Assembly (NCBI GenBank): GCA_002412545.1
Contig: DHVG01000001.1
Location: 336,630 to 400,629, forward strand
Source of the DNA: Elusimicrobia bacterium UBA5214
Lineage (GTDB): Bacteria > Elusimicrobiota > UBA5214
Direction: 5' to 3'
Length of the DNA: 64,000 nucleotides
Every line of letters begins with the position of its first letter. Within the stretch, counting starts at the first letter, position 1. The position numbers and the translations under genes were made by a program. Shown in pieces: positions 55,928 to 63,925 of this stretch. Below the pieces are notes generated by a model that made no database searches, was not told where the DNA came from, and saw only the letters and a list, made by a program, of their open reading frames with translations.

Positions 55928-57112
55928 TTACACTTTACACTTTACACTTTTAACTATCTCCATATCCTTATCTCCACGCCCGGAAAGACAAATTACGATA
56001 ATCCCTCCTTTTTTTAATTTCGGAGCAAGTTTCTTCAAATATCCAATTGCATGTGCCGGTTCCAGTGCTGGAATAATTCCTTCGGTTTCCGAAAGTAAAC
56101 GGAAACCATCTAACGCTTCTTTATCGGTTACCGAGACATATTCTGCCCGACCAATACTTTTATAATAACTATGTTCCGGTCCTACTCCCGGATAGTCCAA
56201 ACCCGGAGCGATAGAATGGGTCGGCGAAATCTGTCCGTTTTCATCTTGGAGAAGATAACTTTTTGTCCCATGCAAAATACCGATTTTACCCTTTTCTAAA
56301 CTTGCTGAATGTTGCTTTGAATTTAAACCTCCCCCTCCGGCTTCTATACCAATAAATTTTACTTCTTTATTTTTAAAAAAAGGAGAAAACATACCAATCG
56401 CATTTGAACCACCACCAACACAAGCAAGCAAATAGTCAGGTAATCTTTTTTCCGTTTCTAATATTTGTTTTTTAGTCTCTTGTCCAATTACTGATTGGAA
56501 ATCACGCACAATTAAAGGATATGGATGCGGACCAACACAGGAACCAAGCAGATAATAAGTATCTCGTACATTGGTCACCCAATCTCGTAGGGATTCGTTA
56601 ATTGCATCTTTTAAGGTCTTACTTCCGGAATTGACTGGTTTAACTTTTGCCCCTAAAAGGTTCATCCGGAAAACATTCAGCGCTTGTCTTTGTACATCAA
56701 TTTCACCCATATAAACATCGCAAGCAAAGCCAAATAACGCCGCAGTTGTTGCCGTGGCTACACCGTGTTGCCCGGCACCGGTTTCGGCAATGATTCTCCT
56801 TTTCTTTAAAATTCTTGCTAACAATGTCTGTCCGAGAGTATTATTTATCTTATGTGCTCCAGTATGGCACAAATCTTCTCTCTTCAAATATATTTTTATA
56901 CCGTTAAAATATTCAGATAAATTTTTTGCATAATACAACGGTGTTGGACGACCGGCATACTTTTCTAAATATCCGCCTAAGATTGACCAGAATTTTTGTT
57001 CTTTTCTTACTTGGTAATATGCCTGTTCCAGTTCATCTAAAGCATAAACCAAGGTTTCCGGAACAAATCTTCCCCCAAATTCACCAAAATATCCTCTTTT
57101 GTTAGGCAACAT
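55928..57112 (-). CDS. trpB: Tryptophan synthase beta chain
   Basis: A 394-residue PLP enzyme condensing indole with serine. [19 protein letters not shown] carries the PLP lysine, [17 protein letters not shown] and [16 protein letters not shown] bind substrate and phosphate, and [20 protein letters not shown] is the C-terminal signature. Length is normal for TrpB1. Nineteen base pairs separate it from trpA. Confidence 0.98.
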   Translation of the reverse strand: MLPNKRGYFGEFGGRFVPETLVYALDELEQAYYQVRKEQKFWSILGGYLEKYAGRPTPLYYAKNLSEYFNGIKIYLKREDLCHTGAHKINNTLGQTLLARILKKRRIIAETGAGQHGVATATTAALFGFACDVYMGEIDVQRQALNVFRMNLLGAKVKPVNSGSKTLKDAINESLRDWVTNVRDTYYLLGSCVGPHPYPLIVRDFQSVIGQETKKQILETEKRLPDYLLACVGGGSNAIGMFSPFFKNKEVKFIGIEAGGGGLNSKQHSASLEKGKIGILHGTKSYLLQDENGQISPTHSIAPGLDYPGVGPEHSYYKSIGRAEYVSVTDKEALDGFRLLSETEGIIPALEPAHAIGYLKKLAPKLKKGGIIVICLSGRGDKDMEIVKSVKCKV

Positions 57113-57125
57113 GTTGTTTCATTAG

Positions 57126-57338
57126 TGTCCGCTAAAACTCCCCTCCGAGAGTATGTCATTGCGAGGGCGAAGCCCGTGGCAATCCAATGCGAAGCATTGC
57201 CCCGAGTGAAACGAGGGGTCTCATTGGGATTCTTCGCTACGCTCGGAATGACCCTTCGGGTCAGATTGCTTCACTCCGTTCGCAATGACGACAAGAAATG
57301 AATACACTCAATAATAAACTACCATATTTTAGCGGACA
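57126..57338. mobile_element. TGTCCGCTAAAA inverted-repeat element, copy 1
   Basis: A 213-bp block with perfect 12-bp ends TGTCCGCTAAAA (57126-57137) and TTTTAGCGGACA (57327-57338). The interior is a chain of CATTGCGAG-type palindromes. It fills most of the gap between the TauE/SafE-like gene and trpB and has no gene. Confidence 0.75.
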
Positions 57339-57351
57339 TCTGTGATAATTT

Positions 57352-57708
57352 TTAAAAAAGTAACATTCGTAAACTAACGAATAACAAAAAAATAGCGAAT
57401 ATCTTTCTCAAAAAAACATCGGAAATCGTCTGAGCTAAACTTGCCCCCAGATAACCACCAAAGAAAAAACCTAAACAGACAAAAATTGCTACTTTTAAAT
57501 TAACATTACCGACAGAATAATATTTCAGTGCTGCTAATAAACCAATCGGTGGTATCATAATTGCTAACGATGTCCCTTGTGCCTGATGTTGGGTCATTCC
57601 TAAAAGAAAAACAAATGCTGGGATAAGAATTAACCCTCCACCAATACCAAGAAAACCACTAAATACTCCAGTTAATATTCCCAGAAAAACAAATAAAACT
57701 ATCTCCAT
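57352..57708 (-). CDS. Half-size TauE/SafE (TSUP) membrane protein
   Basis: A 118-residue membrane protein matching one half of a TSUP permease: LGILTGVFSGFLGIGGGLIL at the N-terminus and GTSLAIMIPPIGLLAALKYY, then two further helices. Full-length family members (about 250 residues) have two such halves, so this would act as a dimer or be a remnant. ATG 57706-57708 follows GAGGAG; a longer frame to 57810 reads through repeat DNA. Substrates in the family are sulfite, sulfonates and similar anions. Confidence 0.82.
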   Translation of the reverse strand: MEIVLFVFLGILTGVFSGFLGIGGGLILIPAFVFLLGMTQHQAQGTSLAIMIPPIGLLAALKYYSVGNVNLKVAIFVCLGFFFGGYLGASLAQTISDVFLRKIFAIFLLFVSLRMLLF

Positions 57709-57783
57709 TATCTCCTCTCCCTCTCTCGGGTAAAAAGTCAAAATTCCGACCCGCCTGCCATCGGGTAAGATAACTATCAGGGC

Positions 57784-57870
57784 AAGCAGACCTTTCACGA
57801 ACGACATCAAATTCTTTGACGCTTCTTTGCTTCAGGTCAAAGAATTATAGAGTGAGGAAAGTGTCTGCTT
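57784..57870. repeat. Nested inverted repeat upstream of the TSUP gene
   Basis: AAGCAGAC (57784-57791) pairs with GTCTGCTT (57863-57870), and inside them AATTCTTTGAC (57810-57820) pairs perfectly with GTCAAAGAATT (57836-57846) around a 15-nt loop. The roughly 87-nt structure lies between trpF and the TSUP gene. It could be a structured leader or another palindromic repeat. Confidence 0.6.
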
Positions 57871-57897
57871 GTTCTGAATTTTCGAGGAATTGACCTT

Positions 57898-58557
57898 TTA
57901 TCCAATTCTTACACTTTTTACTGCTTGAATAAAATTTTTCATCTTTTCATAGTCCTTCCGCCTTGGAAGCCGCTCTACACCACTGGCTACATCTACCGCA
58001 TAAGGTTGCACTTTCCTAATTGCCTCCTGCACATTTTCTGCACTTAACCCACCAGCAAGAAAAATTGGTTTTCCATACTCTTTTACTTTCACTGCTAAAT
58101 CCCAATTATCCCGAGACATCGGGACACCCGTCCCCCCTTCAACTCCTTCCACATAAGTATCCAACAAAAAATAATCCACTTTCTCTAAATATTGAGGAAT
58201 TACCTCCAAACTCTTTTCCTCTTTTACCCTAAAAGCCTTAATAATCCGGCATCTGGGATCGGGCATCTGGGATCTGAGTTGTTCACAATACTCTGGCATT
58301 TCTTCCCCGTGTAATTGCACTAAAGACAAATTGCATTTCTTAACAATTTTCAGCACTGTCTTCATTTCTTCATTAACGAATACACCAACTGCGGAAACAA
58401 AAGGAGGTAGTTTAGCAATAATTTTTTTTGCTAATTCTGGTGAGATTTTCCGTGGACTTTCCCTATAGAAATTAAACCCTAAATAATCAGCACCTAAATT
58501 CGTTGCCCAAAGTGCATCCTTATCATTAGTAATCCCACAAATTTTGATTTTTATCAT
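57898..58557 (-). CDS. trpF: Phosphoribosylanthranilate isomerase
   Basis: A 219-residue TIM-barrel: IKICGITNDKDALWATNLGA with the catalytic cysteine, DYLGFNFYRESPRKISP, LVQLHGEE, LLDTYVEG with the catalytic Asp, and FLAGGLSAENVQEAI. A 14-bp direct duplication (58248-58275) encodes QMPDPR and its neighbours and looks like an in-frame insert between YCEQLRS and IIKAF. It is the first gene of the trpF-TSUP-trpB-trpA-accD-folC series. Confidence 0.96.
   Translation of the reverse strand: MIKIKICGITNDKDALWATNLGADYLGFNFYRESPRKISPELAKKIIAKLPPFVSAVGVFVNEEMKTVLKIVKKCNLSLVQLHGEEMPEYCEQLRSQMPDPRCRIIKAFRVKEEKSLEVIPQYLEKVDYFLLDTYVEGVEGGTGVPMSRDNWDLAVKVKEYGKPIFLAGGLSAENVQEAIRKVQPYAVDVASGVERLPRRKDYEKMKNFIQAVKSVRIG
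58248..58275. repeat. Tandem 14-mer GGCATCTGGGATCK x2, in frame in trpF
   Basis: Two tandem copies of GGCATCTGGGATCG/T, each two heptads long, encode QLRSQMPDPRCR-type sequence in trpF. Confidence 0.8.
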
Positions 58558-58730
58558 TTAAGATTTAAAAAACCGCCAATCTGTGATTACAACGATAAAA
58601 GCACCGATTACGGCGATAAATCTCGTCAGTAATCACTGTAATCGTTCTTTCAAAATCGCTGTAATCAAGACTGTTTCCTCGGAACCTTGACAATTTCTCG
58701 GAACAGGTAATGACCCTTTTAAACAGTCTC

Positions 58731-58759
58731 ATTTTACCAAAATTGCCAAGAAATTGCAA
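58731..58759 (-). promoter_or_regulatory. Candidate promoter of the trpF-led operon
   Basis: Minus-strand TTGCAA (58754-58759), 17-bp spacer, TAAAAT (58731-58736). The leader to the trpF ATG would be about 165 nt and contains inverted GATTAC units. No leader peptide rich in tryptophan was seen. Confidence 0.4.
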
Positions 58760-58829
58760 CTTTTTAAAAGAGGATTTTTAACTGGAGGGACAGAAAATCA
58801 AGAAATCGTTTGTAATCCACGGACAGAGG

Positions 58830-59019
58830 TGTCCGCTAAAAGTTCGTCGGAAAATGGTCATTGCGAGGCGTAGCCGTGGCAATGTTGTCATTGCGAATCC
58901 CGATGAACATCGGGATGAAGCAACCCCATTGAGATTCCCACGCTCCCCCGTATTTACTACGGGGTCACTCGGAATGACGTCTTCACCTTTGTTTTTTACG
59001 CTACCATTTTTGGCGGATA
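58830..59019. mobile_element. TGTCCGCTAAAA inverted-repeat element, copy 2
   Basis: Ends TGTCCGCTAAAA (58830-58841) and TTTTGGCGGATA (59008-59019, 10 of 12 positions), sharing CTACCAT next to the right end with copy 1. The interior has CATTGCGAG-type palindromes in a different order. The stop codon of the NHL/SBBP protein lies 9 bp beyond it. Confidence 0.7.
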
Positions 59020-59027
59020 GAAGTGAC

Positions 59028-62000
59028 CTACGGACCCGCTAATGATTGTTCTGCGGTAATACTAATCGTAAACTGATGTTCACTCGGGTCAGGTGTATAT
59101 CTTGGTGGAGTAATACAAAGCCAAAGATTACGGGATTGACCTGATAGGACACTACCTCCACCATCACCGGTATAATAAAATCTACCTGACCCGGAACCAG
59201 CGGTCTGCGGAGTGTAATTCAATACATCAAGTGACGGGTCAAATGCTTCCGCAGAAGGGGCGGTAACAGTATCAGTACTACTGAATAAAGTCATTACCCG
59301 GAATTCGCTGTTCGTTGTCGGAATAGAAGTAGTAAGTGACCAATCTTGACGAGGTTCTTCCATATCCATATCAGTTGCTGAACTACAACCCAACAGAAAG
59401 GTCTCGTTTACACTGCCATCATTAGTTACAATGATTGGTATTCCATAAACATTAAGCATACTATCCGTAAAGTAAGTCGGCACCGTAATAGAAGACGACC
59501 AAACCGCACTCACCGAAATTCCCTCAATTAGAAGAGCAAAATCTACCGTTGTTGTTGACCCAGCACTAACCACATAGGCACTAACCACTTTTGTGACATA
59601 CCCACTCGCTATCGCTCGCACATCATAAGTCCCAGTTGCTACAGTTATTGAATAATTTCCACTATTATCTGTCATTGCGAGCCCAACGGGCGTGGCAATC
59701 TCTATTTTATATGCCTCTACTTTCGCCCCACTGATTGTTGTCGTGCTGTCAGATTTGGTTACTTTGCCAGCGATGGTCCCGGTGGTTGGTAGGGCAGAAG
59801 GACCATACTTAACTAAAAAGATGTCTGAACCACCTTGATTGACATTCCCATTAAGGCTACCCCAAGTATATCCAGTTACATAAATATTTCCAGAACTATC
59901 GGTAGCGATTCCCATGCCAGCATCATTATCTACTGTACCGAGTTGCTTTGTCCAGATTTTGTTTCCCGAAGAATCGTATTTAACCAAATAAGTGTCCCGG
60001 CCACCAGCATTTGTATTTCCATCAAGTCCACCCAAAGTCTCTCCAGTGACATATATGTTTCCTTGACCATCACTAGCAATACCGTGAGCCCAATCATACG
60101 AATCCGTTCCTAATTGTCTAGTCCAGATTTTATTTCCTGAAGAATCATATTTAACCAAAAAGATATCATCATAACCAGCATTTACGATTCCATTAAGTTC
60201 ACCTCGAGTAGACCCCGTCAGATAGATATTTCCTGCATCATCAGTAGCGATTCCTACGCCAGCATCACTACCTGCTGTACCAAGTTGTTTTGTCCAGATT
60301 TTATTTCCTGAAGAATCATATTTAACTAAAAAGATATCTCCATTACCCAAATTCGTATTTCCATCAAGTCCACCGCTAGTCACTCCGGTAACATAAATAT
60401 TTCCTAAACTATCCGTAGCAACTTCCCAGGCAAAATCGCTAGATGTTGTCCCCATTTGTTTTGTCCAGATTTTATTTCCTGAAGAATCATATTTAACCAA
60501 AAAGATATCAAGTTCACCTACATTTATATTTCCATCAAGTCCACCCAAAGTACATCCAGTTACATAAATATTTCCAGAACTATCGGTAGCGATTCCCATG
60601 CCAGCATCATTATCTGCTGTACCAAGTTGTTTTGTCCAGATTTTATTCCCCGAAGAATCATATTTCATTAAAAAAATGTCCGAACTTCCAGCATTAGTAT
60701 TCCCATCAAGTCCACCGGAAGTTTCTCCTGTCAAATAGATATTTTCTAAGCTATCTGTAGCAACTGCGTAGCTCCTCACAACACCTATAATACCGATTTG
60801 TCTTATCCAGAGTTCATTCCCCCAAGAATCATATTTAACTAAAAAAGCATCCCCACCATCAGGACTTACATTCCCATCTAGTGCACCATCAGTCTCTCCT
60901 GTAATATAAATATTTCCCGAACCATCCGTAGCAACCCCACCACCATATTCGTAATCTCCTGTACCGAGTTGCTTTGTCCATAACTTCTCCGCTGGATCGG
61001 TGTAAACTTCACTTAAAGCAAAATCTACCGTGGTCGTTGCCCCCGCACTAACCACATAACCACTAACCACTTTTGTTTGATACCCACTTGCACTTGCCCG
61101 CACATCATAAGTCCCCGTCGTCACCGTCATTGAATAATTTCCACTTGTATCTGTTGTCGCACTTGACTTTACTATCCCACCATTCAACAATTCCACCATT
61201 GCACCTGCGATAGCCGTAACTCCGTCTGATTTAGTAACTTTACCAGAAATTGTACCTATGCCGAAGAAAGTAACTTTACGGATACGATGGTTATTATTGT
61301 CAGCAATATAAAGATTGCCAAAACTGTCTAAGGCTACGTGAGAAGGACCGTAAAGCTGGACAGAAGCTGCGTCACCCCCATCGCCAGAATAGCCGGCTAC
61401 GCCAGTGCCGGCAACCGTAGTAATAATTCCTGAAGCATTTACTTTACGGATACGATGATTACCGGAATCAGCAATGTAGAGGTGACCAAAACTGTCTAAT
61501 GCTACTCCCTCAGGATGGTCAAGTTGAGCGGAAATCGCACTGCCTCCGTCTCCTGAATATCCTTCTAAACCATTCCCCGCAACCGTGGTAATAATCCCCA
61601 AAGTATCAACTTTACGGATACGATGATTACCGGAATCAGCAATGTAGAGGTTACCAGAACTATCTACGGCTACATGCCGAGGACTGTTAAGTCGAGCCGA
61701 AGTTGCACTACCTCCGTCACCGGAGTAACCATATGTACTGGTTCCTGCAAATCTAGTAATAGTTCCCGAATTATCAACTTTACGGATAACATGGCTATCA
61801 TATTGAGCAATGTAAAGGTTACCAGAACTATCTAAAGTTACCCCCCATGGAAATCTAAGTCCAGCCGAAGTTGCACTACCTCCGTCACCGGAAGTTCCTG
61901 CTGAACCGTCCCCTGCCACCGTAGTGATAGTTCCTGAAGTACTAACTTTACGGATACGATGACTATCGTACACAGCAACGAATAGGTTACCAGAACTATC

Positions 62001-62342
62001 TAGTGCTATTCCCCGAGGAGTAGCAAGTTGAGCGGAAGTTGCCTGACCTCCGTCACCGGAATATCCTATTGAACCATTTCCCGCTACTGTGGTGATAAAC
62101 CCTGAAGTGTCAACCTTACGGATACGTTGATTCCAATCATCAGCAATATAAAGATTGCCAGAATCATCTAAGGTTATGCCAGCAGGATAGTAAAGTCGAG
62201 CCGAAGTTGCACTTCCTCCGTCTCCGGAATAACCGGCAGTGCCGGTTCCGGCAATAGTAGTAATTATATCTGCCGCAAAGCAGTTATGAATTATGAATGC
62301 TGAACTCTGAACGATTAGCAAAAAGAAAACTAACTTTTTCAT
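59028..62342 (-). CDS. Large secreted protein with NHL, SBBP and carboxypeptidase-regulatory-like repeats
   Basis: A 1104-residue protein with a signal peptide (about 1-24). About six NHL repeats (GYSGDGGSATSARL..., about residues 25-375, period about 56) form a predicted beta-propeller. A carboxypeptidase-regulatory-like domain follows (about 380-455), then about eight SBBP repeats (VKYDSSGNKIWTKQLGT, about 465-850), a second regulatory-like domain (about 858-940) and a C-terminal beta-rich domain of about 165 residues that I do not recognise. It is probably cell-surface or secreted; ligands are unknown. The second regulatory domain carries a palindrome-encoded EIATPVGLAMTD, absent from the first. 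Confidence 0.9.
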   Translation of the reverse strand: MKKLVFFLLIVQSSAFIIHNCFAADIITTIAGTGTAGYSGDGGSATSARLYYPAGITLDDSGNLYIADDWNQRIRKVDTSGFITTVAGNGSIGYSGDGGQATSAQLATPRGIALDSSGNLFVAVYDSHRIRKVSTSGTITTVAGDGSAGTSGDGGSATSAGLRFPWGVTLDSSGNLYIAQYDSHVIRKVDNSGTITRFAGTSTYGYSGDGGSATSARLNSPRHVAVDSSGNLYIADSGNHRIRKVDTLGIITTVAGNGLEGYSGDGGSAISAQLDHPEGVALDSFGHLYIADSGNHRIRKVNASGIITTVAGTGVAGYSGDGGDAASVQLYGPSHVALDSFGNLYIADNNNHRIRKVTFFGIGTISGKVTKSDGVTAIAGAMVELLNGGIVKSSATTDTSGNYSMTVTTGTYDVRASASGYQTKVVSGYVVSAGATTTVDFALSEVYTDPAEKLWTKQLGTGDYEYGGGVATDGSGNIYITGETDGALDGNVSPDGGDAFLVKYDSWGNELWIRQIGIIGVVRSYAVATDSLENIYLTGETSGGLDGNTNAGSSDIFLMKYDSSGNKIWTKQLGTADNDAGMGIATDSSGNIYVTGCTLGGLDGNINVGELDIFLVKYDSSGNKIWTKQMGTTSSDFAWEVATDSLGNIYVTGVTSGGLDGNTNLGNGDIFLVKYDSSGNKIWTKQLGTAGSDAGVGIATDDAGNIYLTGSTRGELNGIVNAGYDDIFLVKYDSSGNKIWTRQLGTDSYDWAHGIASDGQGNIYVTGETLGGLDGNTNAGGRDTYLVKYDSSGNKIWTKQLGTVDNDAGMGIATDSSGNIYVTGYTWGSLNGNVNQGGSDIFLVKYGPSALPTTGTIAGKVTKSDSTTTISGAKVEAYKIEIATPVGLAMTDNSGNYSITVATGTYDVRAIASGYVTKVVSAYVVSAGSTTTVDFALLIEGISVSAVWSSSITVPTYFTDSMLNVYGIPIIVTNDGSVNETFLLGCSSATDMDMEEPRQDWSLTTSIPTTNSEFRVMTLFSSTDTVTAPSAEAFDPSLDVLNYTPQTAGSGSGRFYYTGDGGGSVLSGQSRNLWLCITPPRYTPDPSEHQFTISITAEQSLAGP
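59671..59701. repeat. CATTGCGAG-type palindrome in frame in the NHL/SBBP gene
   Basis: GTCATTGCGAGCCCAACGGG followed by CGTGGCAATCT encodes EIATPVGLAMTD. The paralogous domain about 480 residues earlier in the same protein has unrelated sequence at this loop, so the repeat is an insertion or replacement. Confidence 0.8.
62284..62311. repeat. Heptad array TTATGAA x4 in a signal peptide
   Basis: TTATGAA, TTATGAA, TGCTGAA and CTCTGAA in tandem, encoding SSAFIIHN within the signal peptide of the NHL/SBBP protein. Confidence 0.75.
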
Positions 62343-62372
62343 TTTAGCTTTTTTCTCGGTCGTCTCCGACTT

Positions 62373-62624
62373 TTATTCTCCCTTGCCAAACAAATCTTCG
62401 ACTAAACTTTGTTTGTCCATTTCCAAATAATTAGCAATGTCCTTCAAAATACTATTGAGAGTTCCTACTTTCAAAGATTTATGTCTTGGTATAGTAATGT
62501 GGTATTCCCCTTTTATATTTGTGGTCAACCGAACATGGCTTCCAGTTTGTCTGCTAATTTGACAACCATATTTCTTCAGTAGTTTGGCTAATTTTTCGCC
62601 ACTTACATCCCTCGGAATTTTCAT
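62373..62624 (-). CDS. hicA: HicA-like mRNA interferase toxin
   Basis: An 83-residue protein with a dsRBD-like fold: VSGEKLAKLLKKYGCQISRQ, then TGSHVRLT with the catalytic histidine, and IPRHKSLKVGTLNSILKDI. It is expected to cleave mRNA. It is encoded after the HicB-like gene with an ATGA overlap; antitoxin-first order is known for some HicBA pairs. Thirty base pairs separate it from the NHL/SBBP gene. Confidence 0.92.
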   Translation of the reverse strand: MKIPRDVSGEKLAKLLKKYGCQISRQTGSHVRLTTNIKGEYHITIPRHKSLKVGTLNSILKDIANYLEMDKQSLVEDLFGKGE

Positions 62625-62830
62625 ACGGTGATTACTTCATCCTTTACCATATGCATTCTGATAATCTGCGGCATTTCCTTTTCTTCAAAATGACATTTCA
62701 CTGCATCTTTAATTGCTTTTTTCAGTTCTTCTAAATTTTCCCCTTCAGTAAATATGGAATACCCTAAAGCATTTGCTTCGTATCCACCTTCCGCTGATTC
62801 TTCAATCATAAAGATTATCTCTTTACTCAT
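62621..62830 (-). CDS. hicB: HicB-like antitoxin, short form
   Basis: A 69-residue partial-RNase-H-fold protein: FMIEESAEGGYEANALGYSI, EGENLEELKKAIKDAVKCHF. It lacks the C-terminal DNA-binding helix-turn-helix or ribbon-helix-helix found in longer HicB proteins, so autoregulation may need another factor. A GGAGG-type Shine-Dalgarno precedes the ATG (62828-62830). Confidence 0.9.
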   Translation of the reverse strand: MSKEIIFMIEESAEGGYEANALGYSIFTEGENLEELKKAIKDAVKCHFEEKEMPQIIRMHMVKDEVITV

Positions 62831-63008
62831 TAAACTCCCTCCTCAATTTTGAACTAATTCACGCAACTTTTTGTAAGTTCAGTACTTAATAAATAATAAA
62901 ATGTAACCGCTATCACCGCGTCGGAGATCCCGCTTTAGCGGTGATAGGTGATAATTTTCAAGAAAACTAACTTTTTTATAGGTTTAGTTTTTATTTCCAC
63001 AAAGAGTT
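62831..63008. repeat. Gap with a CTATCACCGC hairpin and a duplicated leader fragment
   Basis: CTATCACCGC (62910-62919) pairs with GCGGTGATAG (62938-62947). Next to it, TAATTTTCAAGAAAACTAAC (62952-62971) repeats at 63694-63713. On the minus strand this reads like the first codons (MKKLVFLK) of the NHL/SBBP gene but lacks its ATG here. No gene is present. Confidence 0.6.
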
Positions 63009-63422
63009 TCAAGTAACTGTTCTTTTAAATACTGTAACCTTTGAGTTCTGCTTAAGTTCAATGTCAAAATGGTCAAAAACATCTAATCTACCTAAAATTA
63101 GCGGTATTTCTTCAATCAATGCTATACCGATTCGCGATTTAAATAGATATTTCCCTATTTTTATGTTTATGCTTCTAATTATATACGGAATTGCTTGTTC
63201 TCCAATTACCCGGATTTCACGGATTTTTTCTTTAGCAAAAGAAAATCCAAGAAACTCCCCAAGACTTCTTGGGACTAAAGTAATATCCGCACCTGAATCA
63301 ACTATCATTTCGCAGAAGTAATTTTTCTTATCCGTGATTAACTCAATCTCAGCAGTAGGAATCCAAATTTCCCCTATTTCAGGAGTTCGAACTTTTTTAC
63401 CTTTGAACCTAATTTCGGGCAT
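63009..63422 (-). CDS. Retroviral-type (clan AA) aspartic protease
   Basis: A 137-residue single-domain protease. MIVDSGADITLVPRSL holds the catalytic DSGAD-type motif, and PLILGRLDVFDHFDIEL contains the second conserved block (hydrophobic-hydrophobic-G-R). It would act as a homodimer, like retropepsins. I start it at ATG 63420-63422 (MPEIRFKGKKV), overlapping the upstream gene by 49 bp; a start 7 residues earlier is possible. Targets are unknown. Confidence 0.88.
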   Translation of the reverse strand: MPEIRFKGKKVRTPEIGEIWIPTAEIELITDKKNYFCEMIVDSGADITLVPRSLGEFLGFSFAKEKIREIRVIGEQAIPYIIRSINIKIGKYLFKSRIGIALIEEIPLILGRLDVFDHFDIELKQNSKVTVFKRTVT

Positions 63423-63628
63423 AAAATTCTCATTTCTTTCCACCCTTTTGGTGGCACTTTTGTAAATAATGGTTTTTGACCAACTTTTCTTGCTTCAGTA
63501 AACACTTTTTCAGGGTCTTTTCCATGAGCAATAATTTCATTTTTTACCACAGCGATATACTCTCCAGCAAATTTGTCTTCGTCTCGGGGGAAATTTCCAA
63601 AAACTTTTCTTCTTAGTTTAGATGCCAT
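63374..63628 (-). CDS. DUF5678-like small protein
   Basis: An 84-residue protein with FAGEYIAVVKNEIIAHGKDP and VFTEARKVGQKPLFTKVP, the pattern of DUF5678, a short domain that in other genomes is also found next to clan AA aspartic proteases. It is the first gene of the pair, which overlaps by 49 bp. The function is unknown; it may be the substrate, scaffold or inhibitor of the protease. Confidence 0.82.
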   Translation of the reverse strand: MASKLRRKVFGNFPRDEDKFAGEYIAVVKNEIIAHGKDPEKVFTEARKVGQKPLFTKVPPKGWKEMRILCPKLGSKVKKFELLK

Positions 63629-63784
63629 TTTGTGCCTCCTCTAATAATTGTAGAAAAATGGGGACCCCATATATAAGAAAATGGGGACGGGGGTAATTTT
63701 CAAGAAAACTAACTTTTTCATTTTTTACAAATTCCACCTCTCCGTAAAGTTAGTAAGTCTTCTAAAAGATTACTATTAGTTTGG

Positions 63785-63814
63785 ATTATAACAAACTTTT
63801 TAATTTTTTGTCAA
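63785..63814 (-). promoter_or_regulatory. Sigma-70-type promoter of the DUF5678/protease operon
   Basis: Minus-strand TTGACA (63809-63814), 18-bp spacer, perfect TATAAT (63785-63790). The -35 box touches the end of the CCCCGCACC-type element. The leader to the ATG at 63628 is about 150 nt. Confidence 0.75.
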
Positions 63815-63925
63815 CTCTGCACCTTTCTCGTGAAGATTCAAAACAATTTCAATAGCAGAGAATTTATCATTTGAAATTTAATGCTTTGAACTCGCTATTA
63901 TTATAGTCAAAAGAAAGGTGCGGGG
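63815..63925. mobile_element. CCCCGCACC-type inverted-repeat element, copy c
   Basis: Ends CTCTGCACCTTTCT (63815-63828, degenerate) and AGAAAGGTGCGGGG (63912-63925). The interior has no gene and no obvious similarity to copies a and b. Confidence 0.6.

Larger units (their letters stand above)
58558..59027. other. 470-bp gene-free region
   Basis: From left to right it holds a leader with GATTAC units in both orientations (58585-58670, potential hairpins), a promoter-like pair for trpF (58731-58759), about 70 bp of unremarkable AT-rich DNA, and a TGTCCGCTAAAA element (58830-59019). The only open frames are repeat-derived. Confidence 0.65.

Noticed and set aside
58854..59042. Short plus-strand frame in the gene-free region
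   Set aside because: It consists entirely of palindromic repeat sequence (ARRSRGNVVIANPDEHRDEA-type translation), a common false gene in repeat DNA.
59800..62280. Regular DNA repeats that could look like a CRISPR array
   Set aside because: The period (about 165-168 bp) is far too long, there are no conserved short repeats with unique spacers, and the repeats are coding units of NHL and SBBP domains. No cas gene is present.
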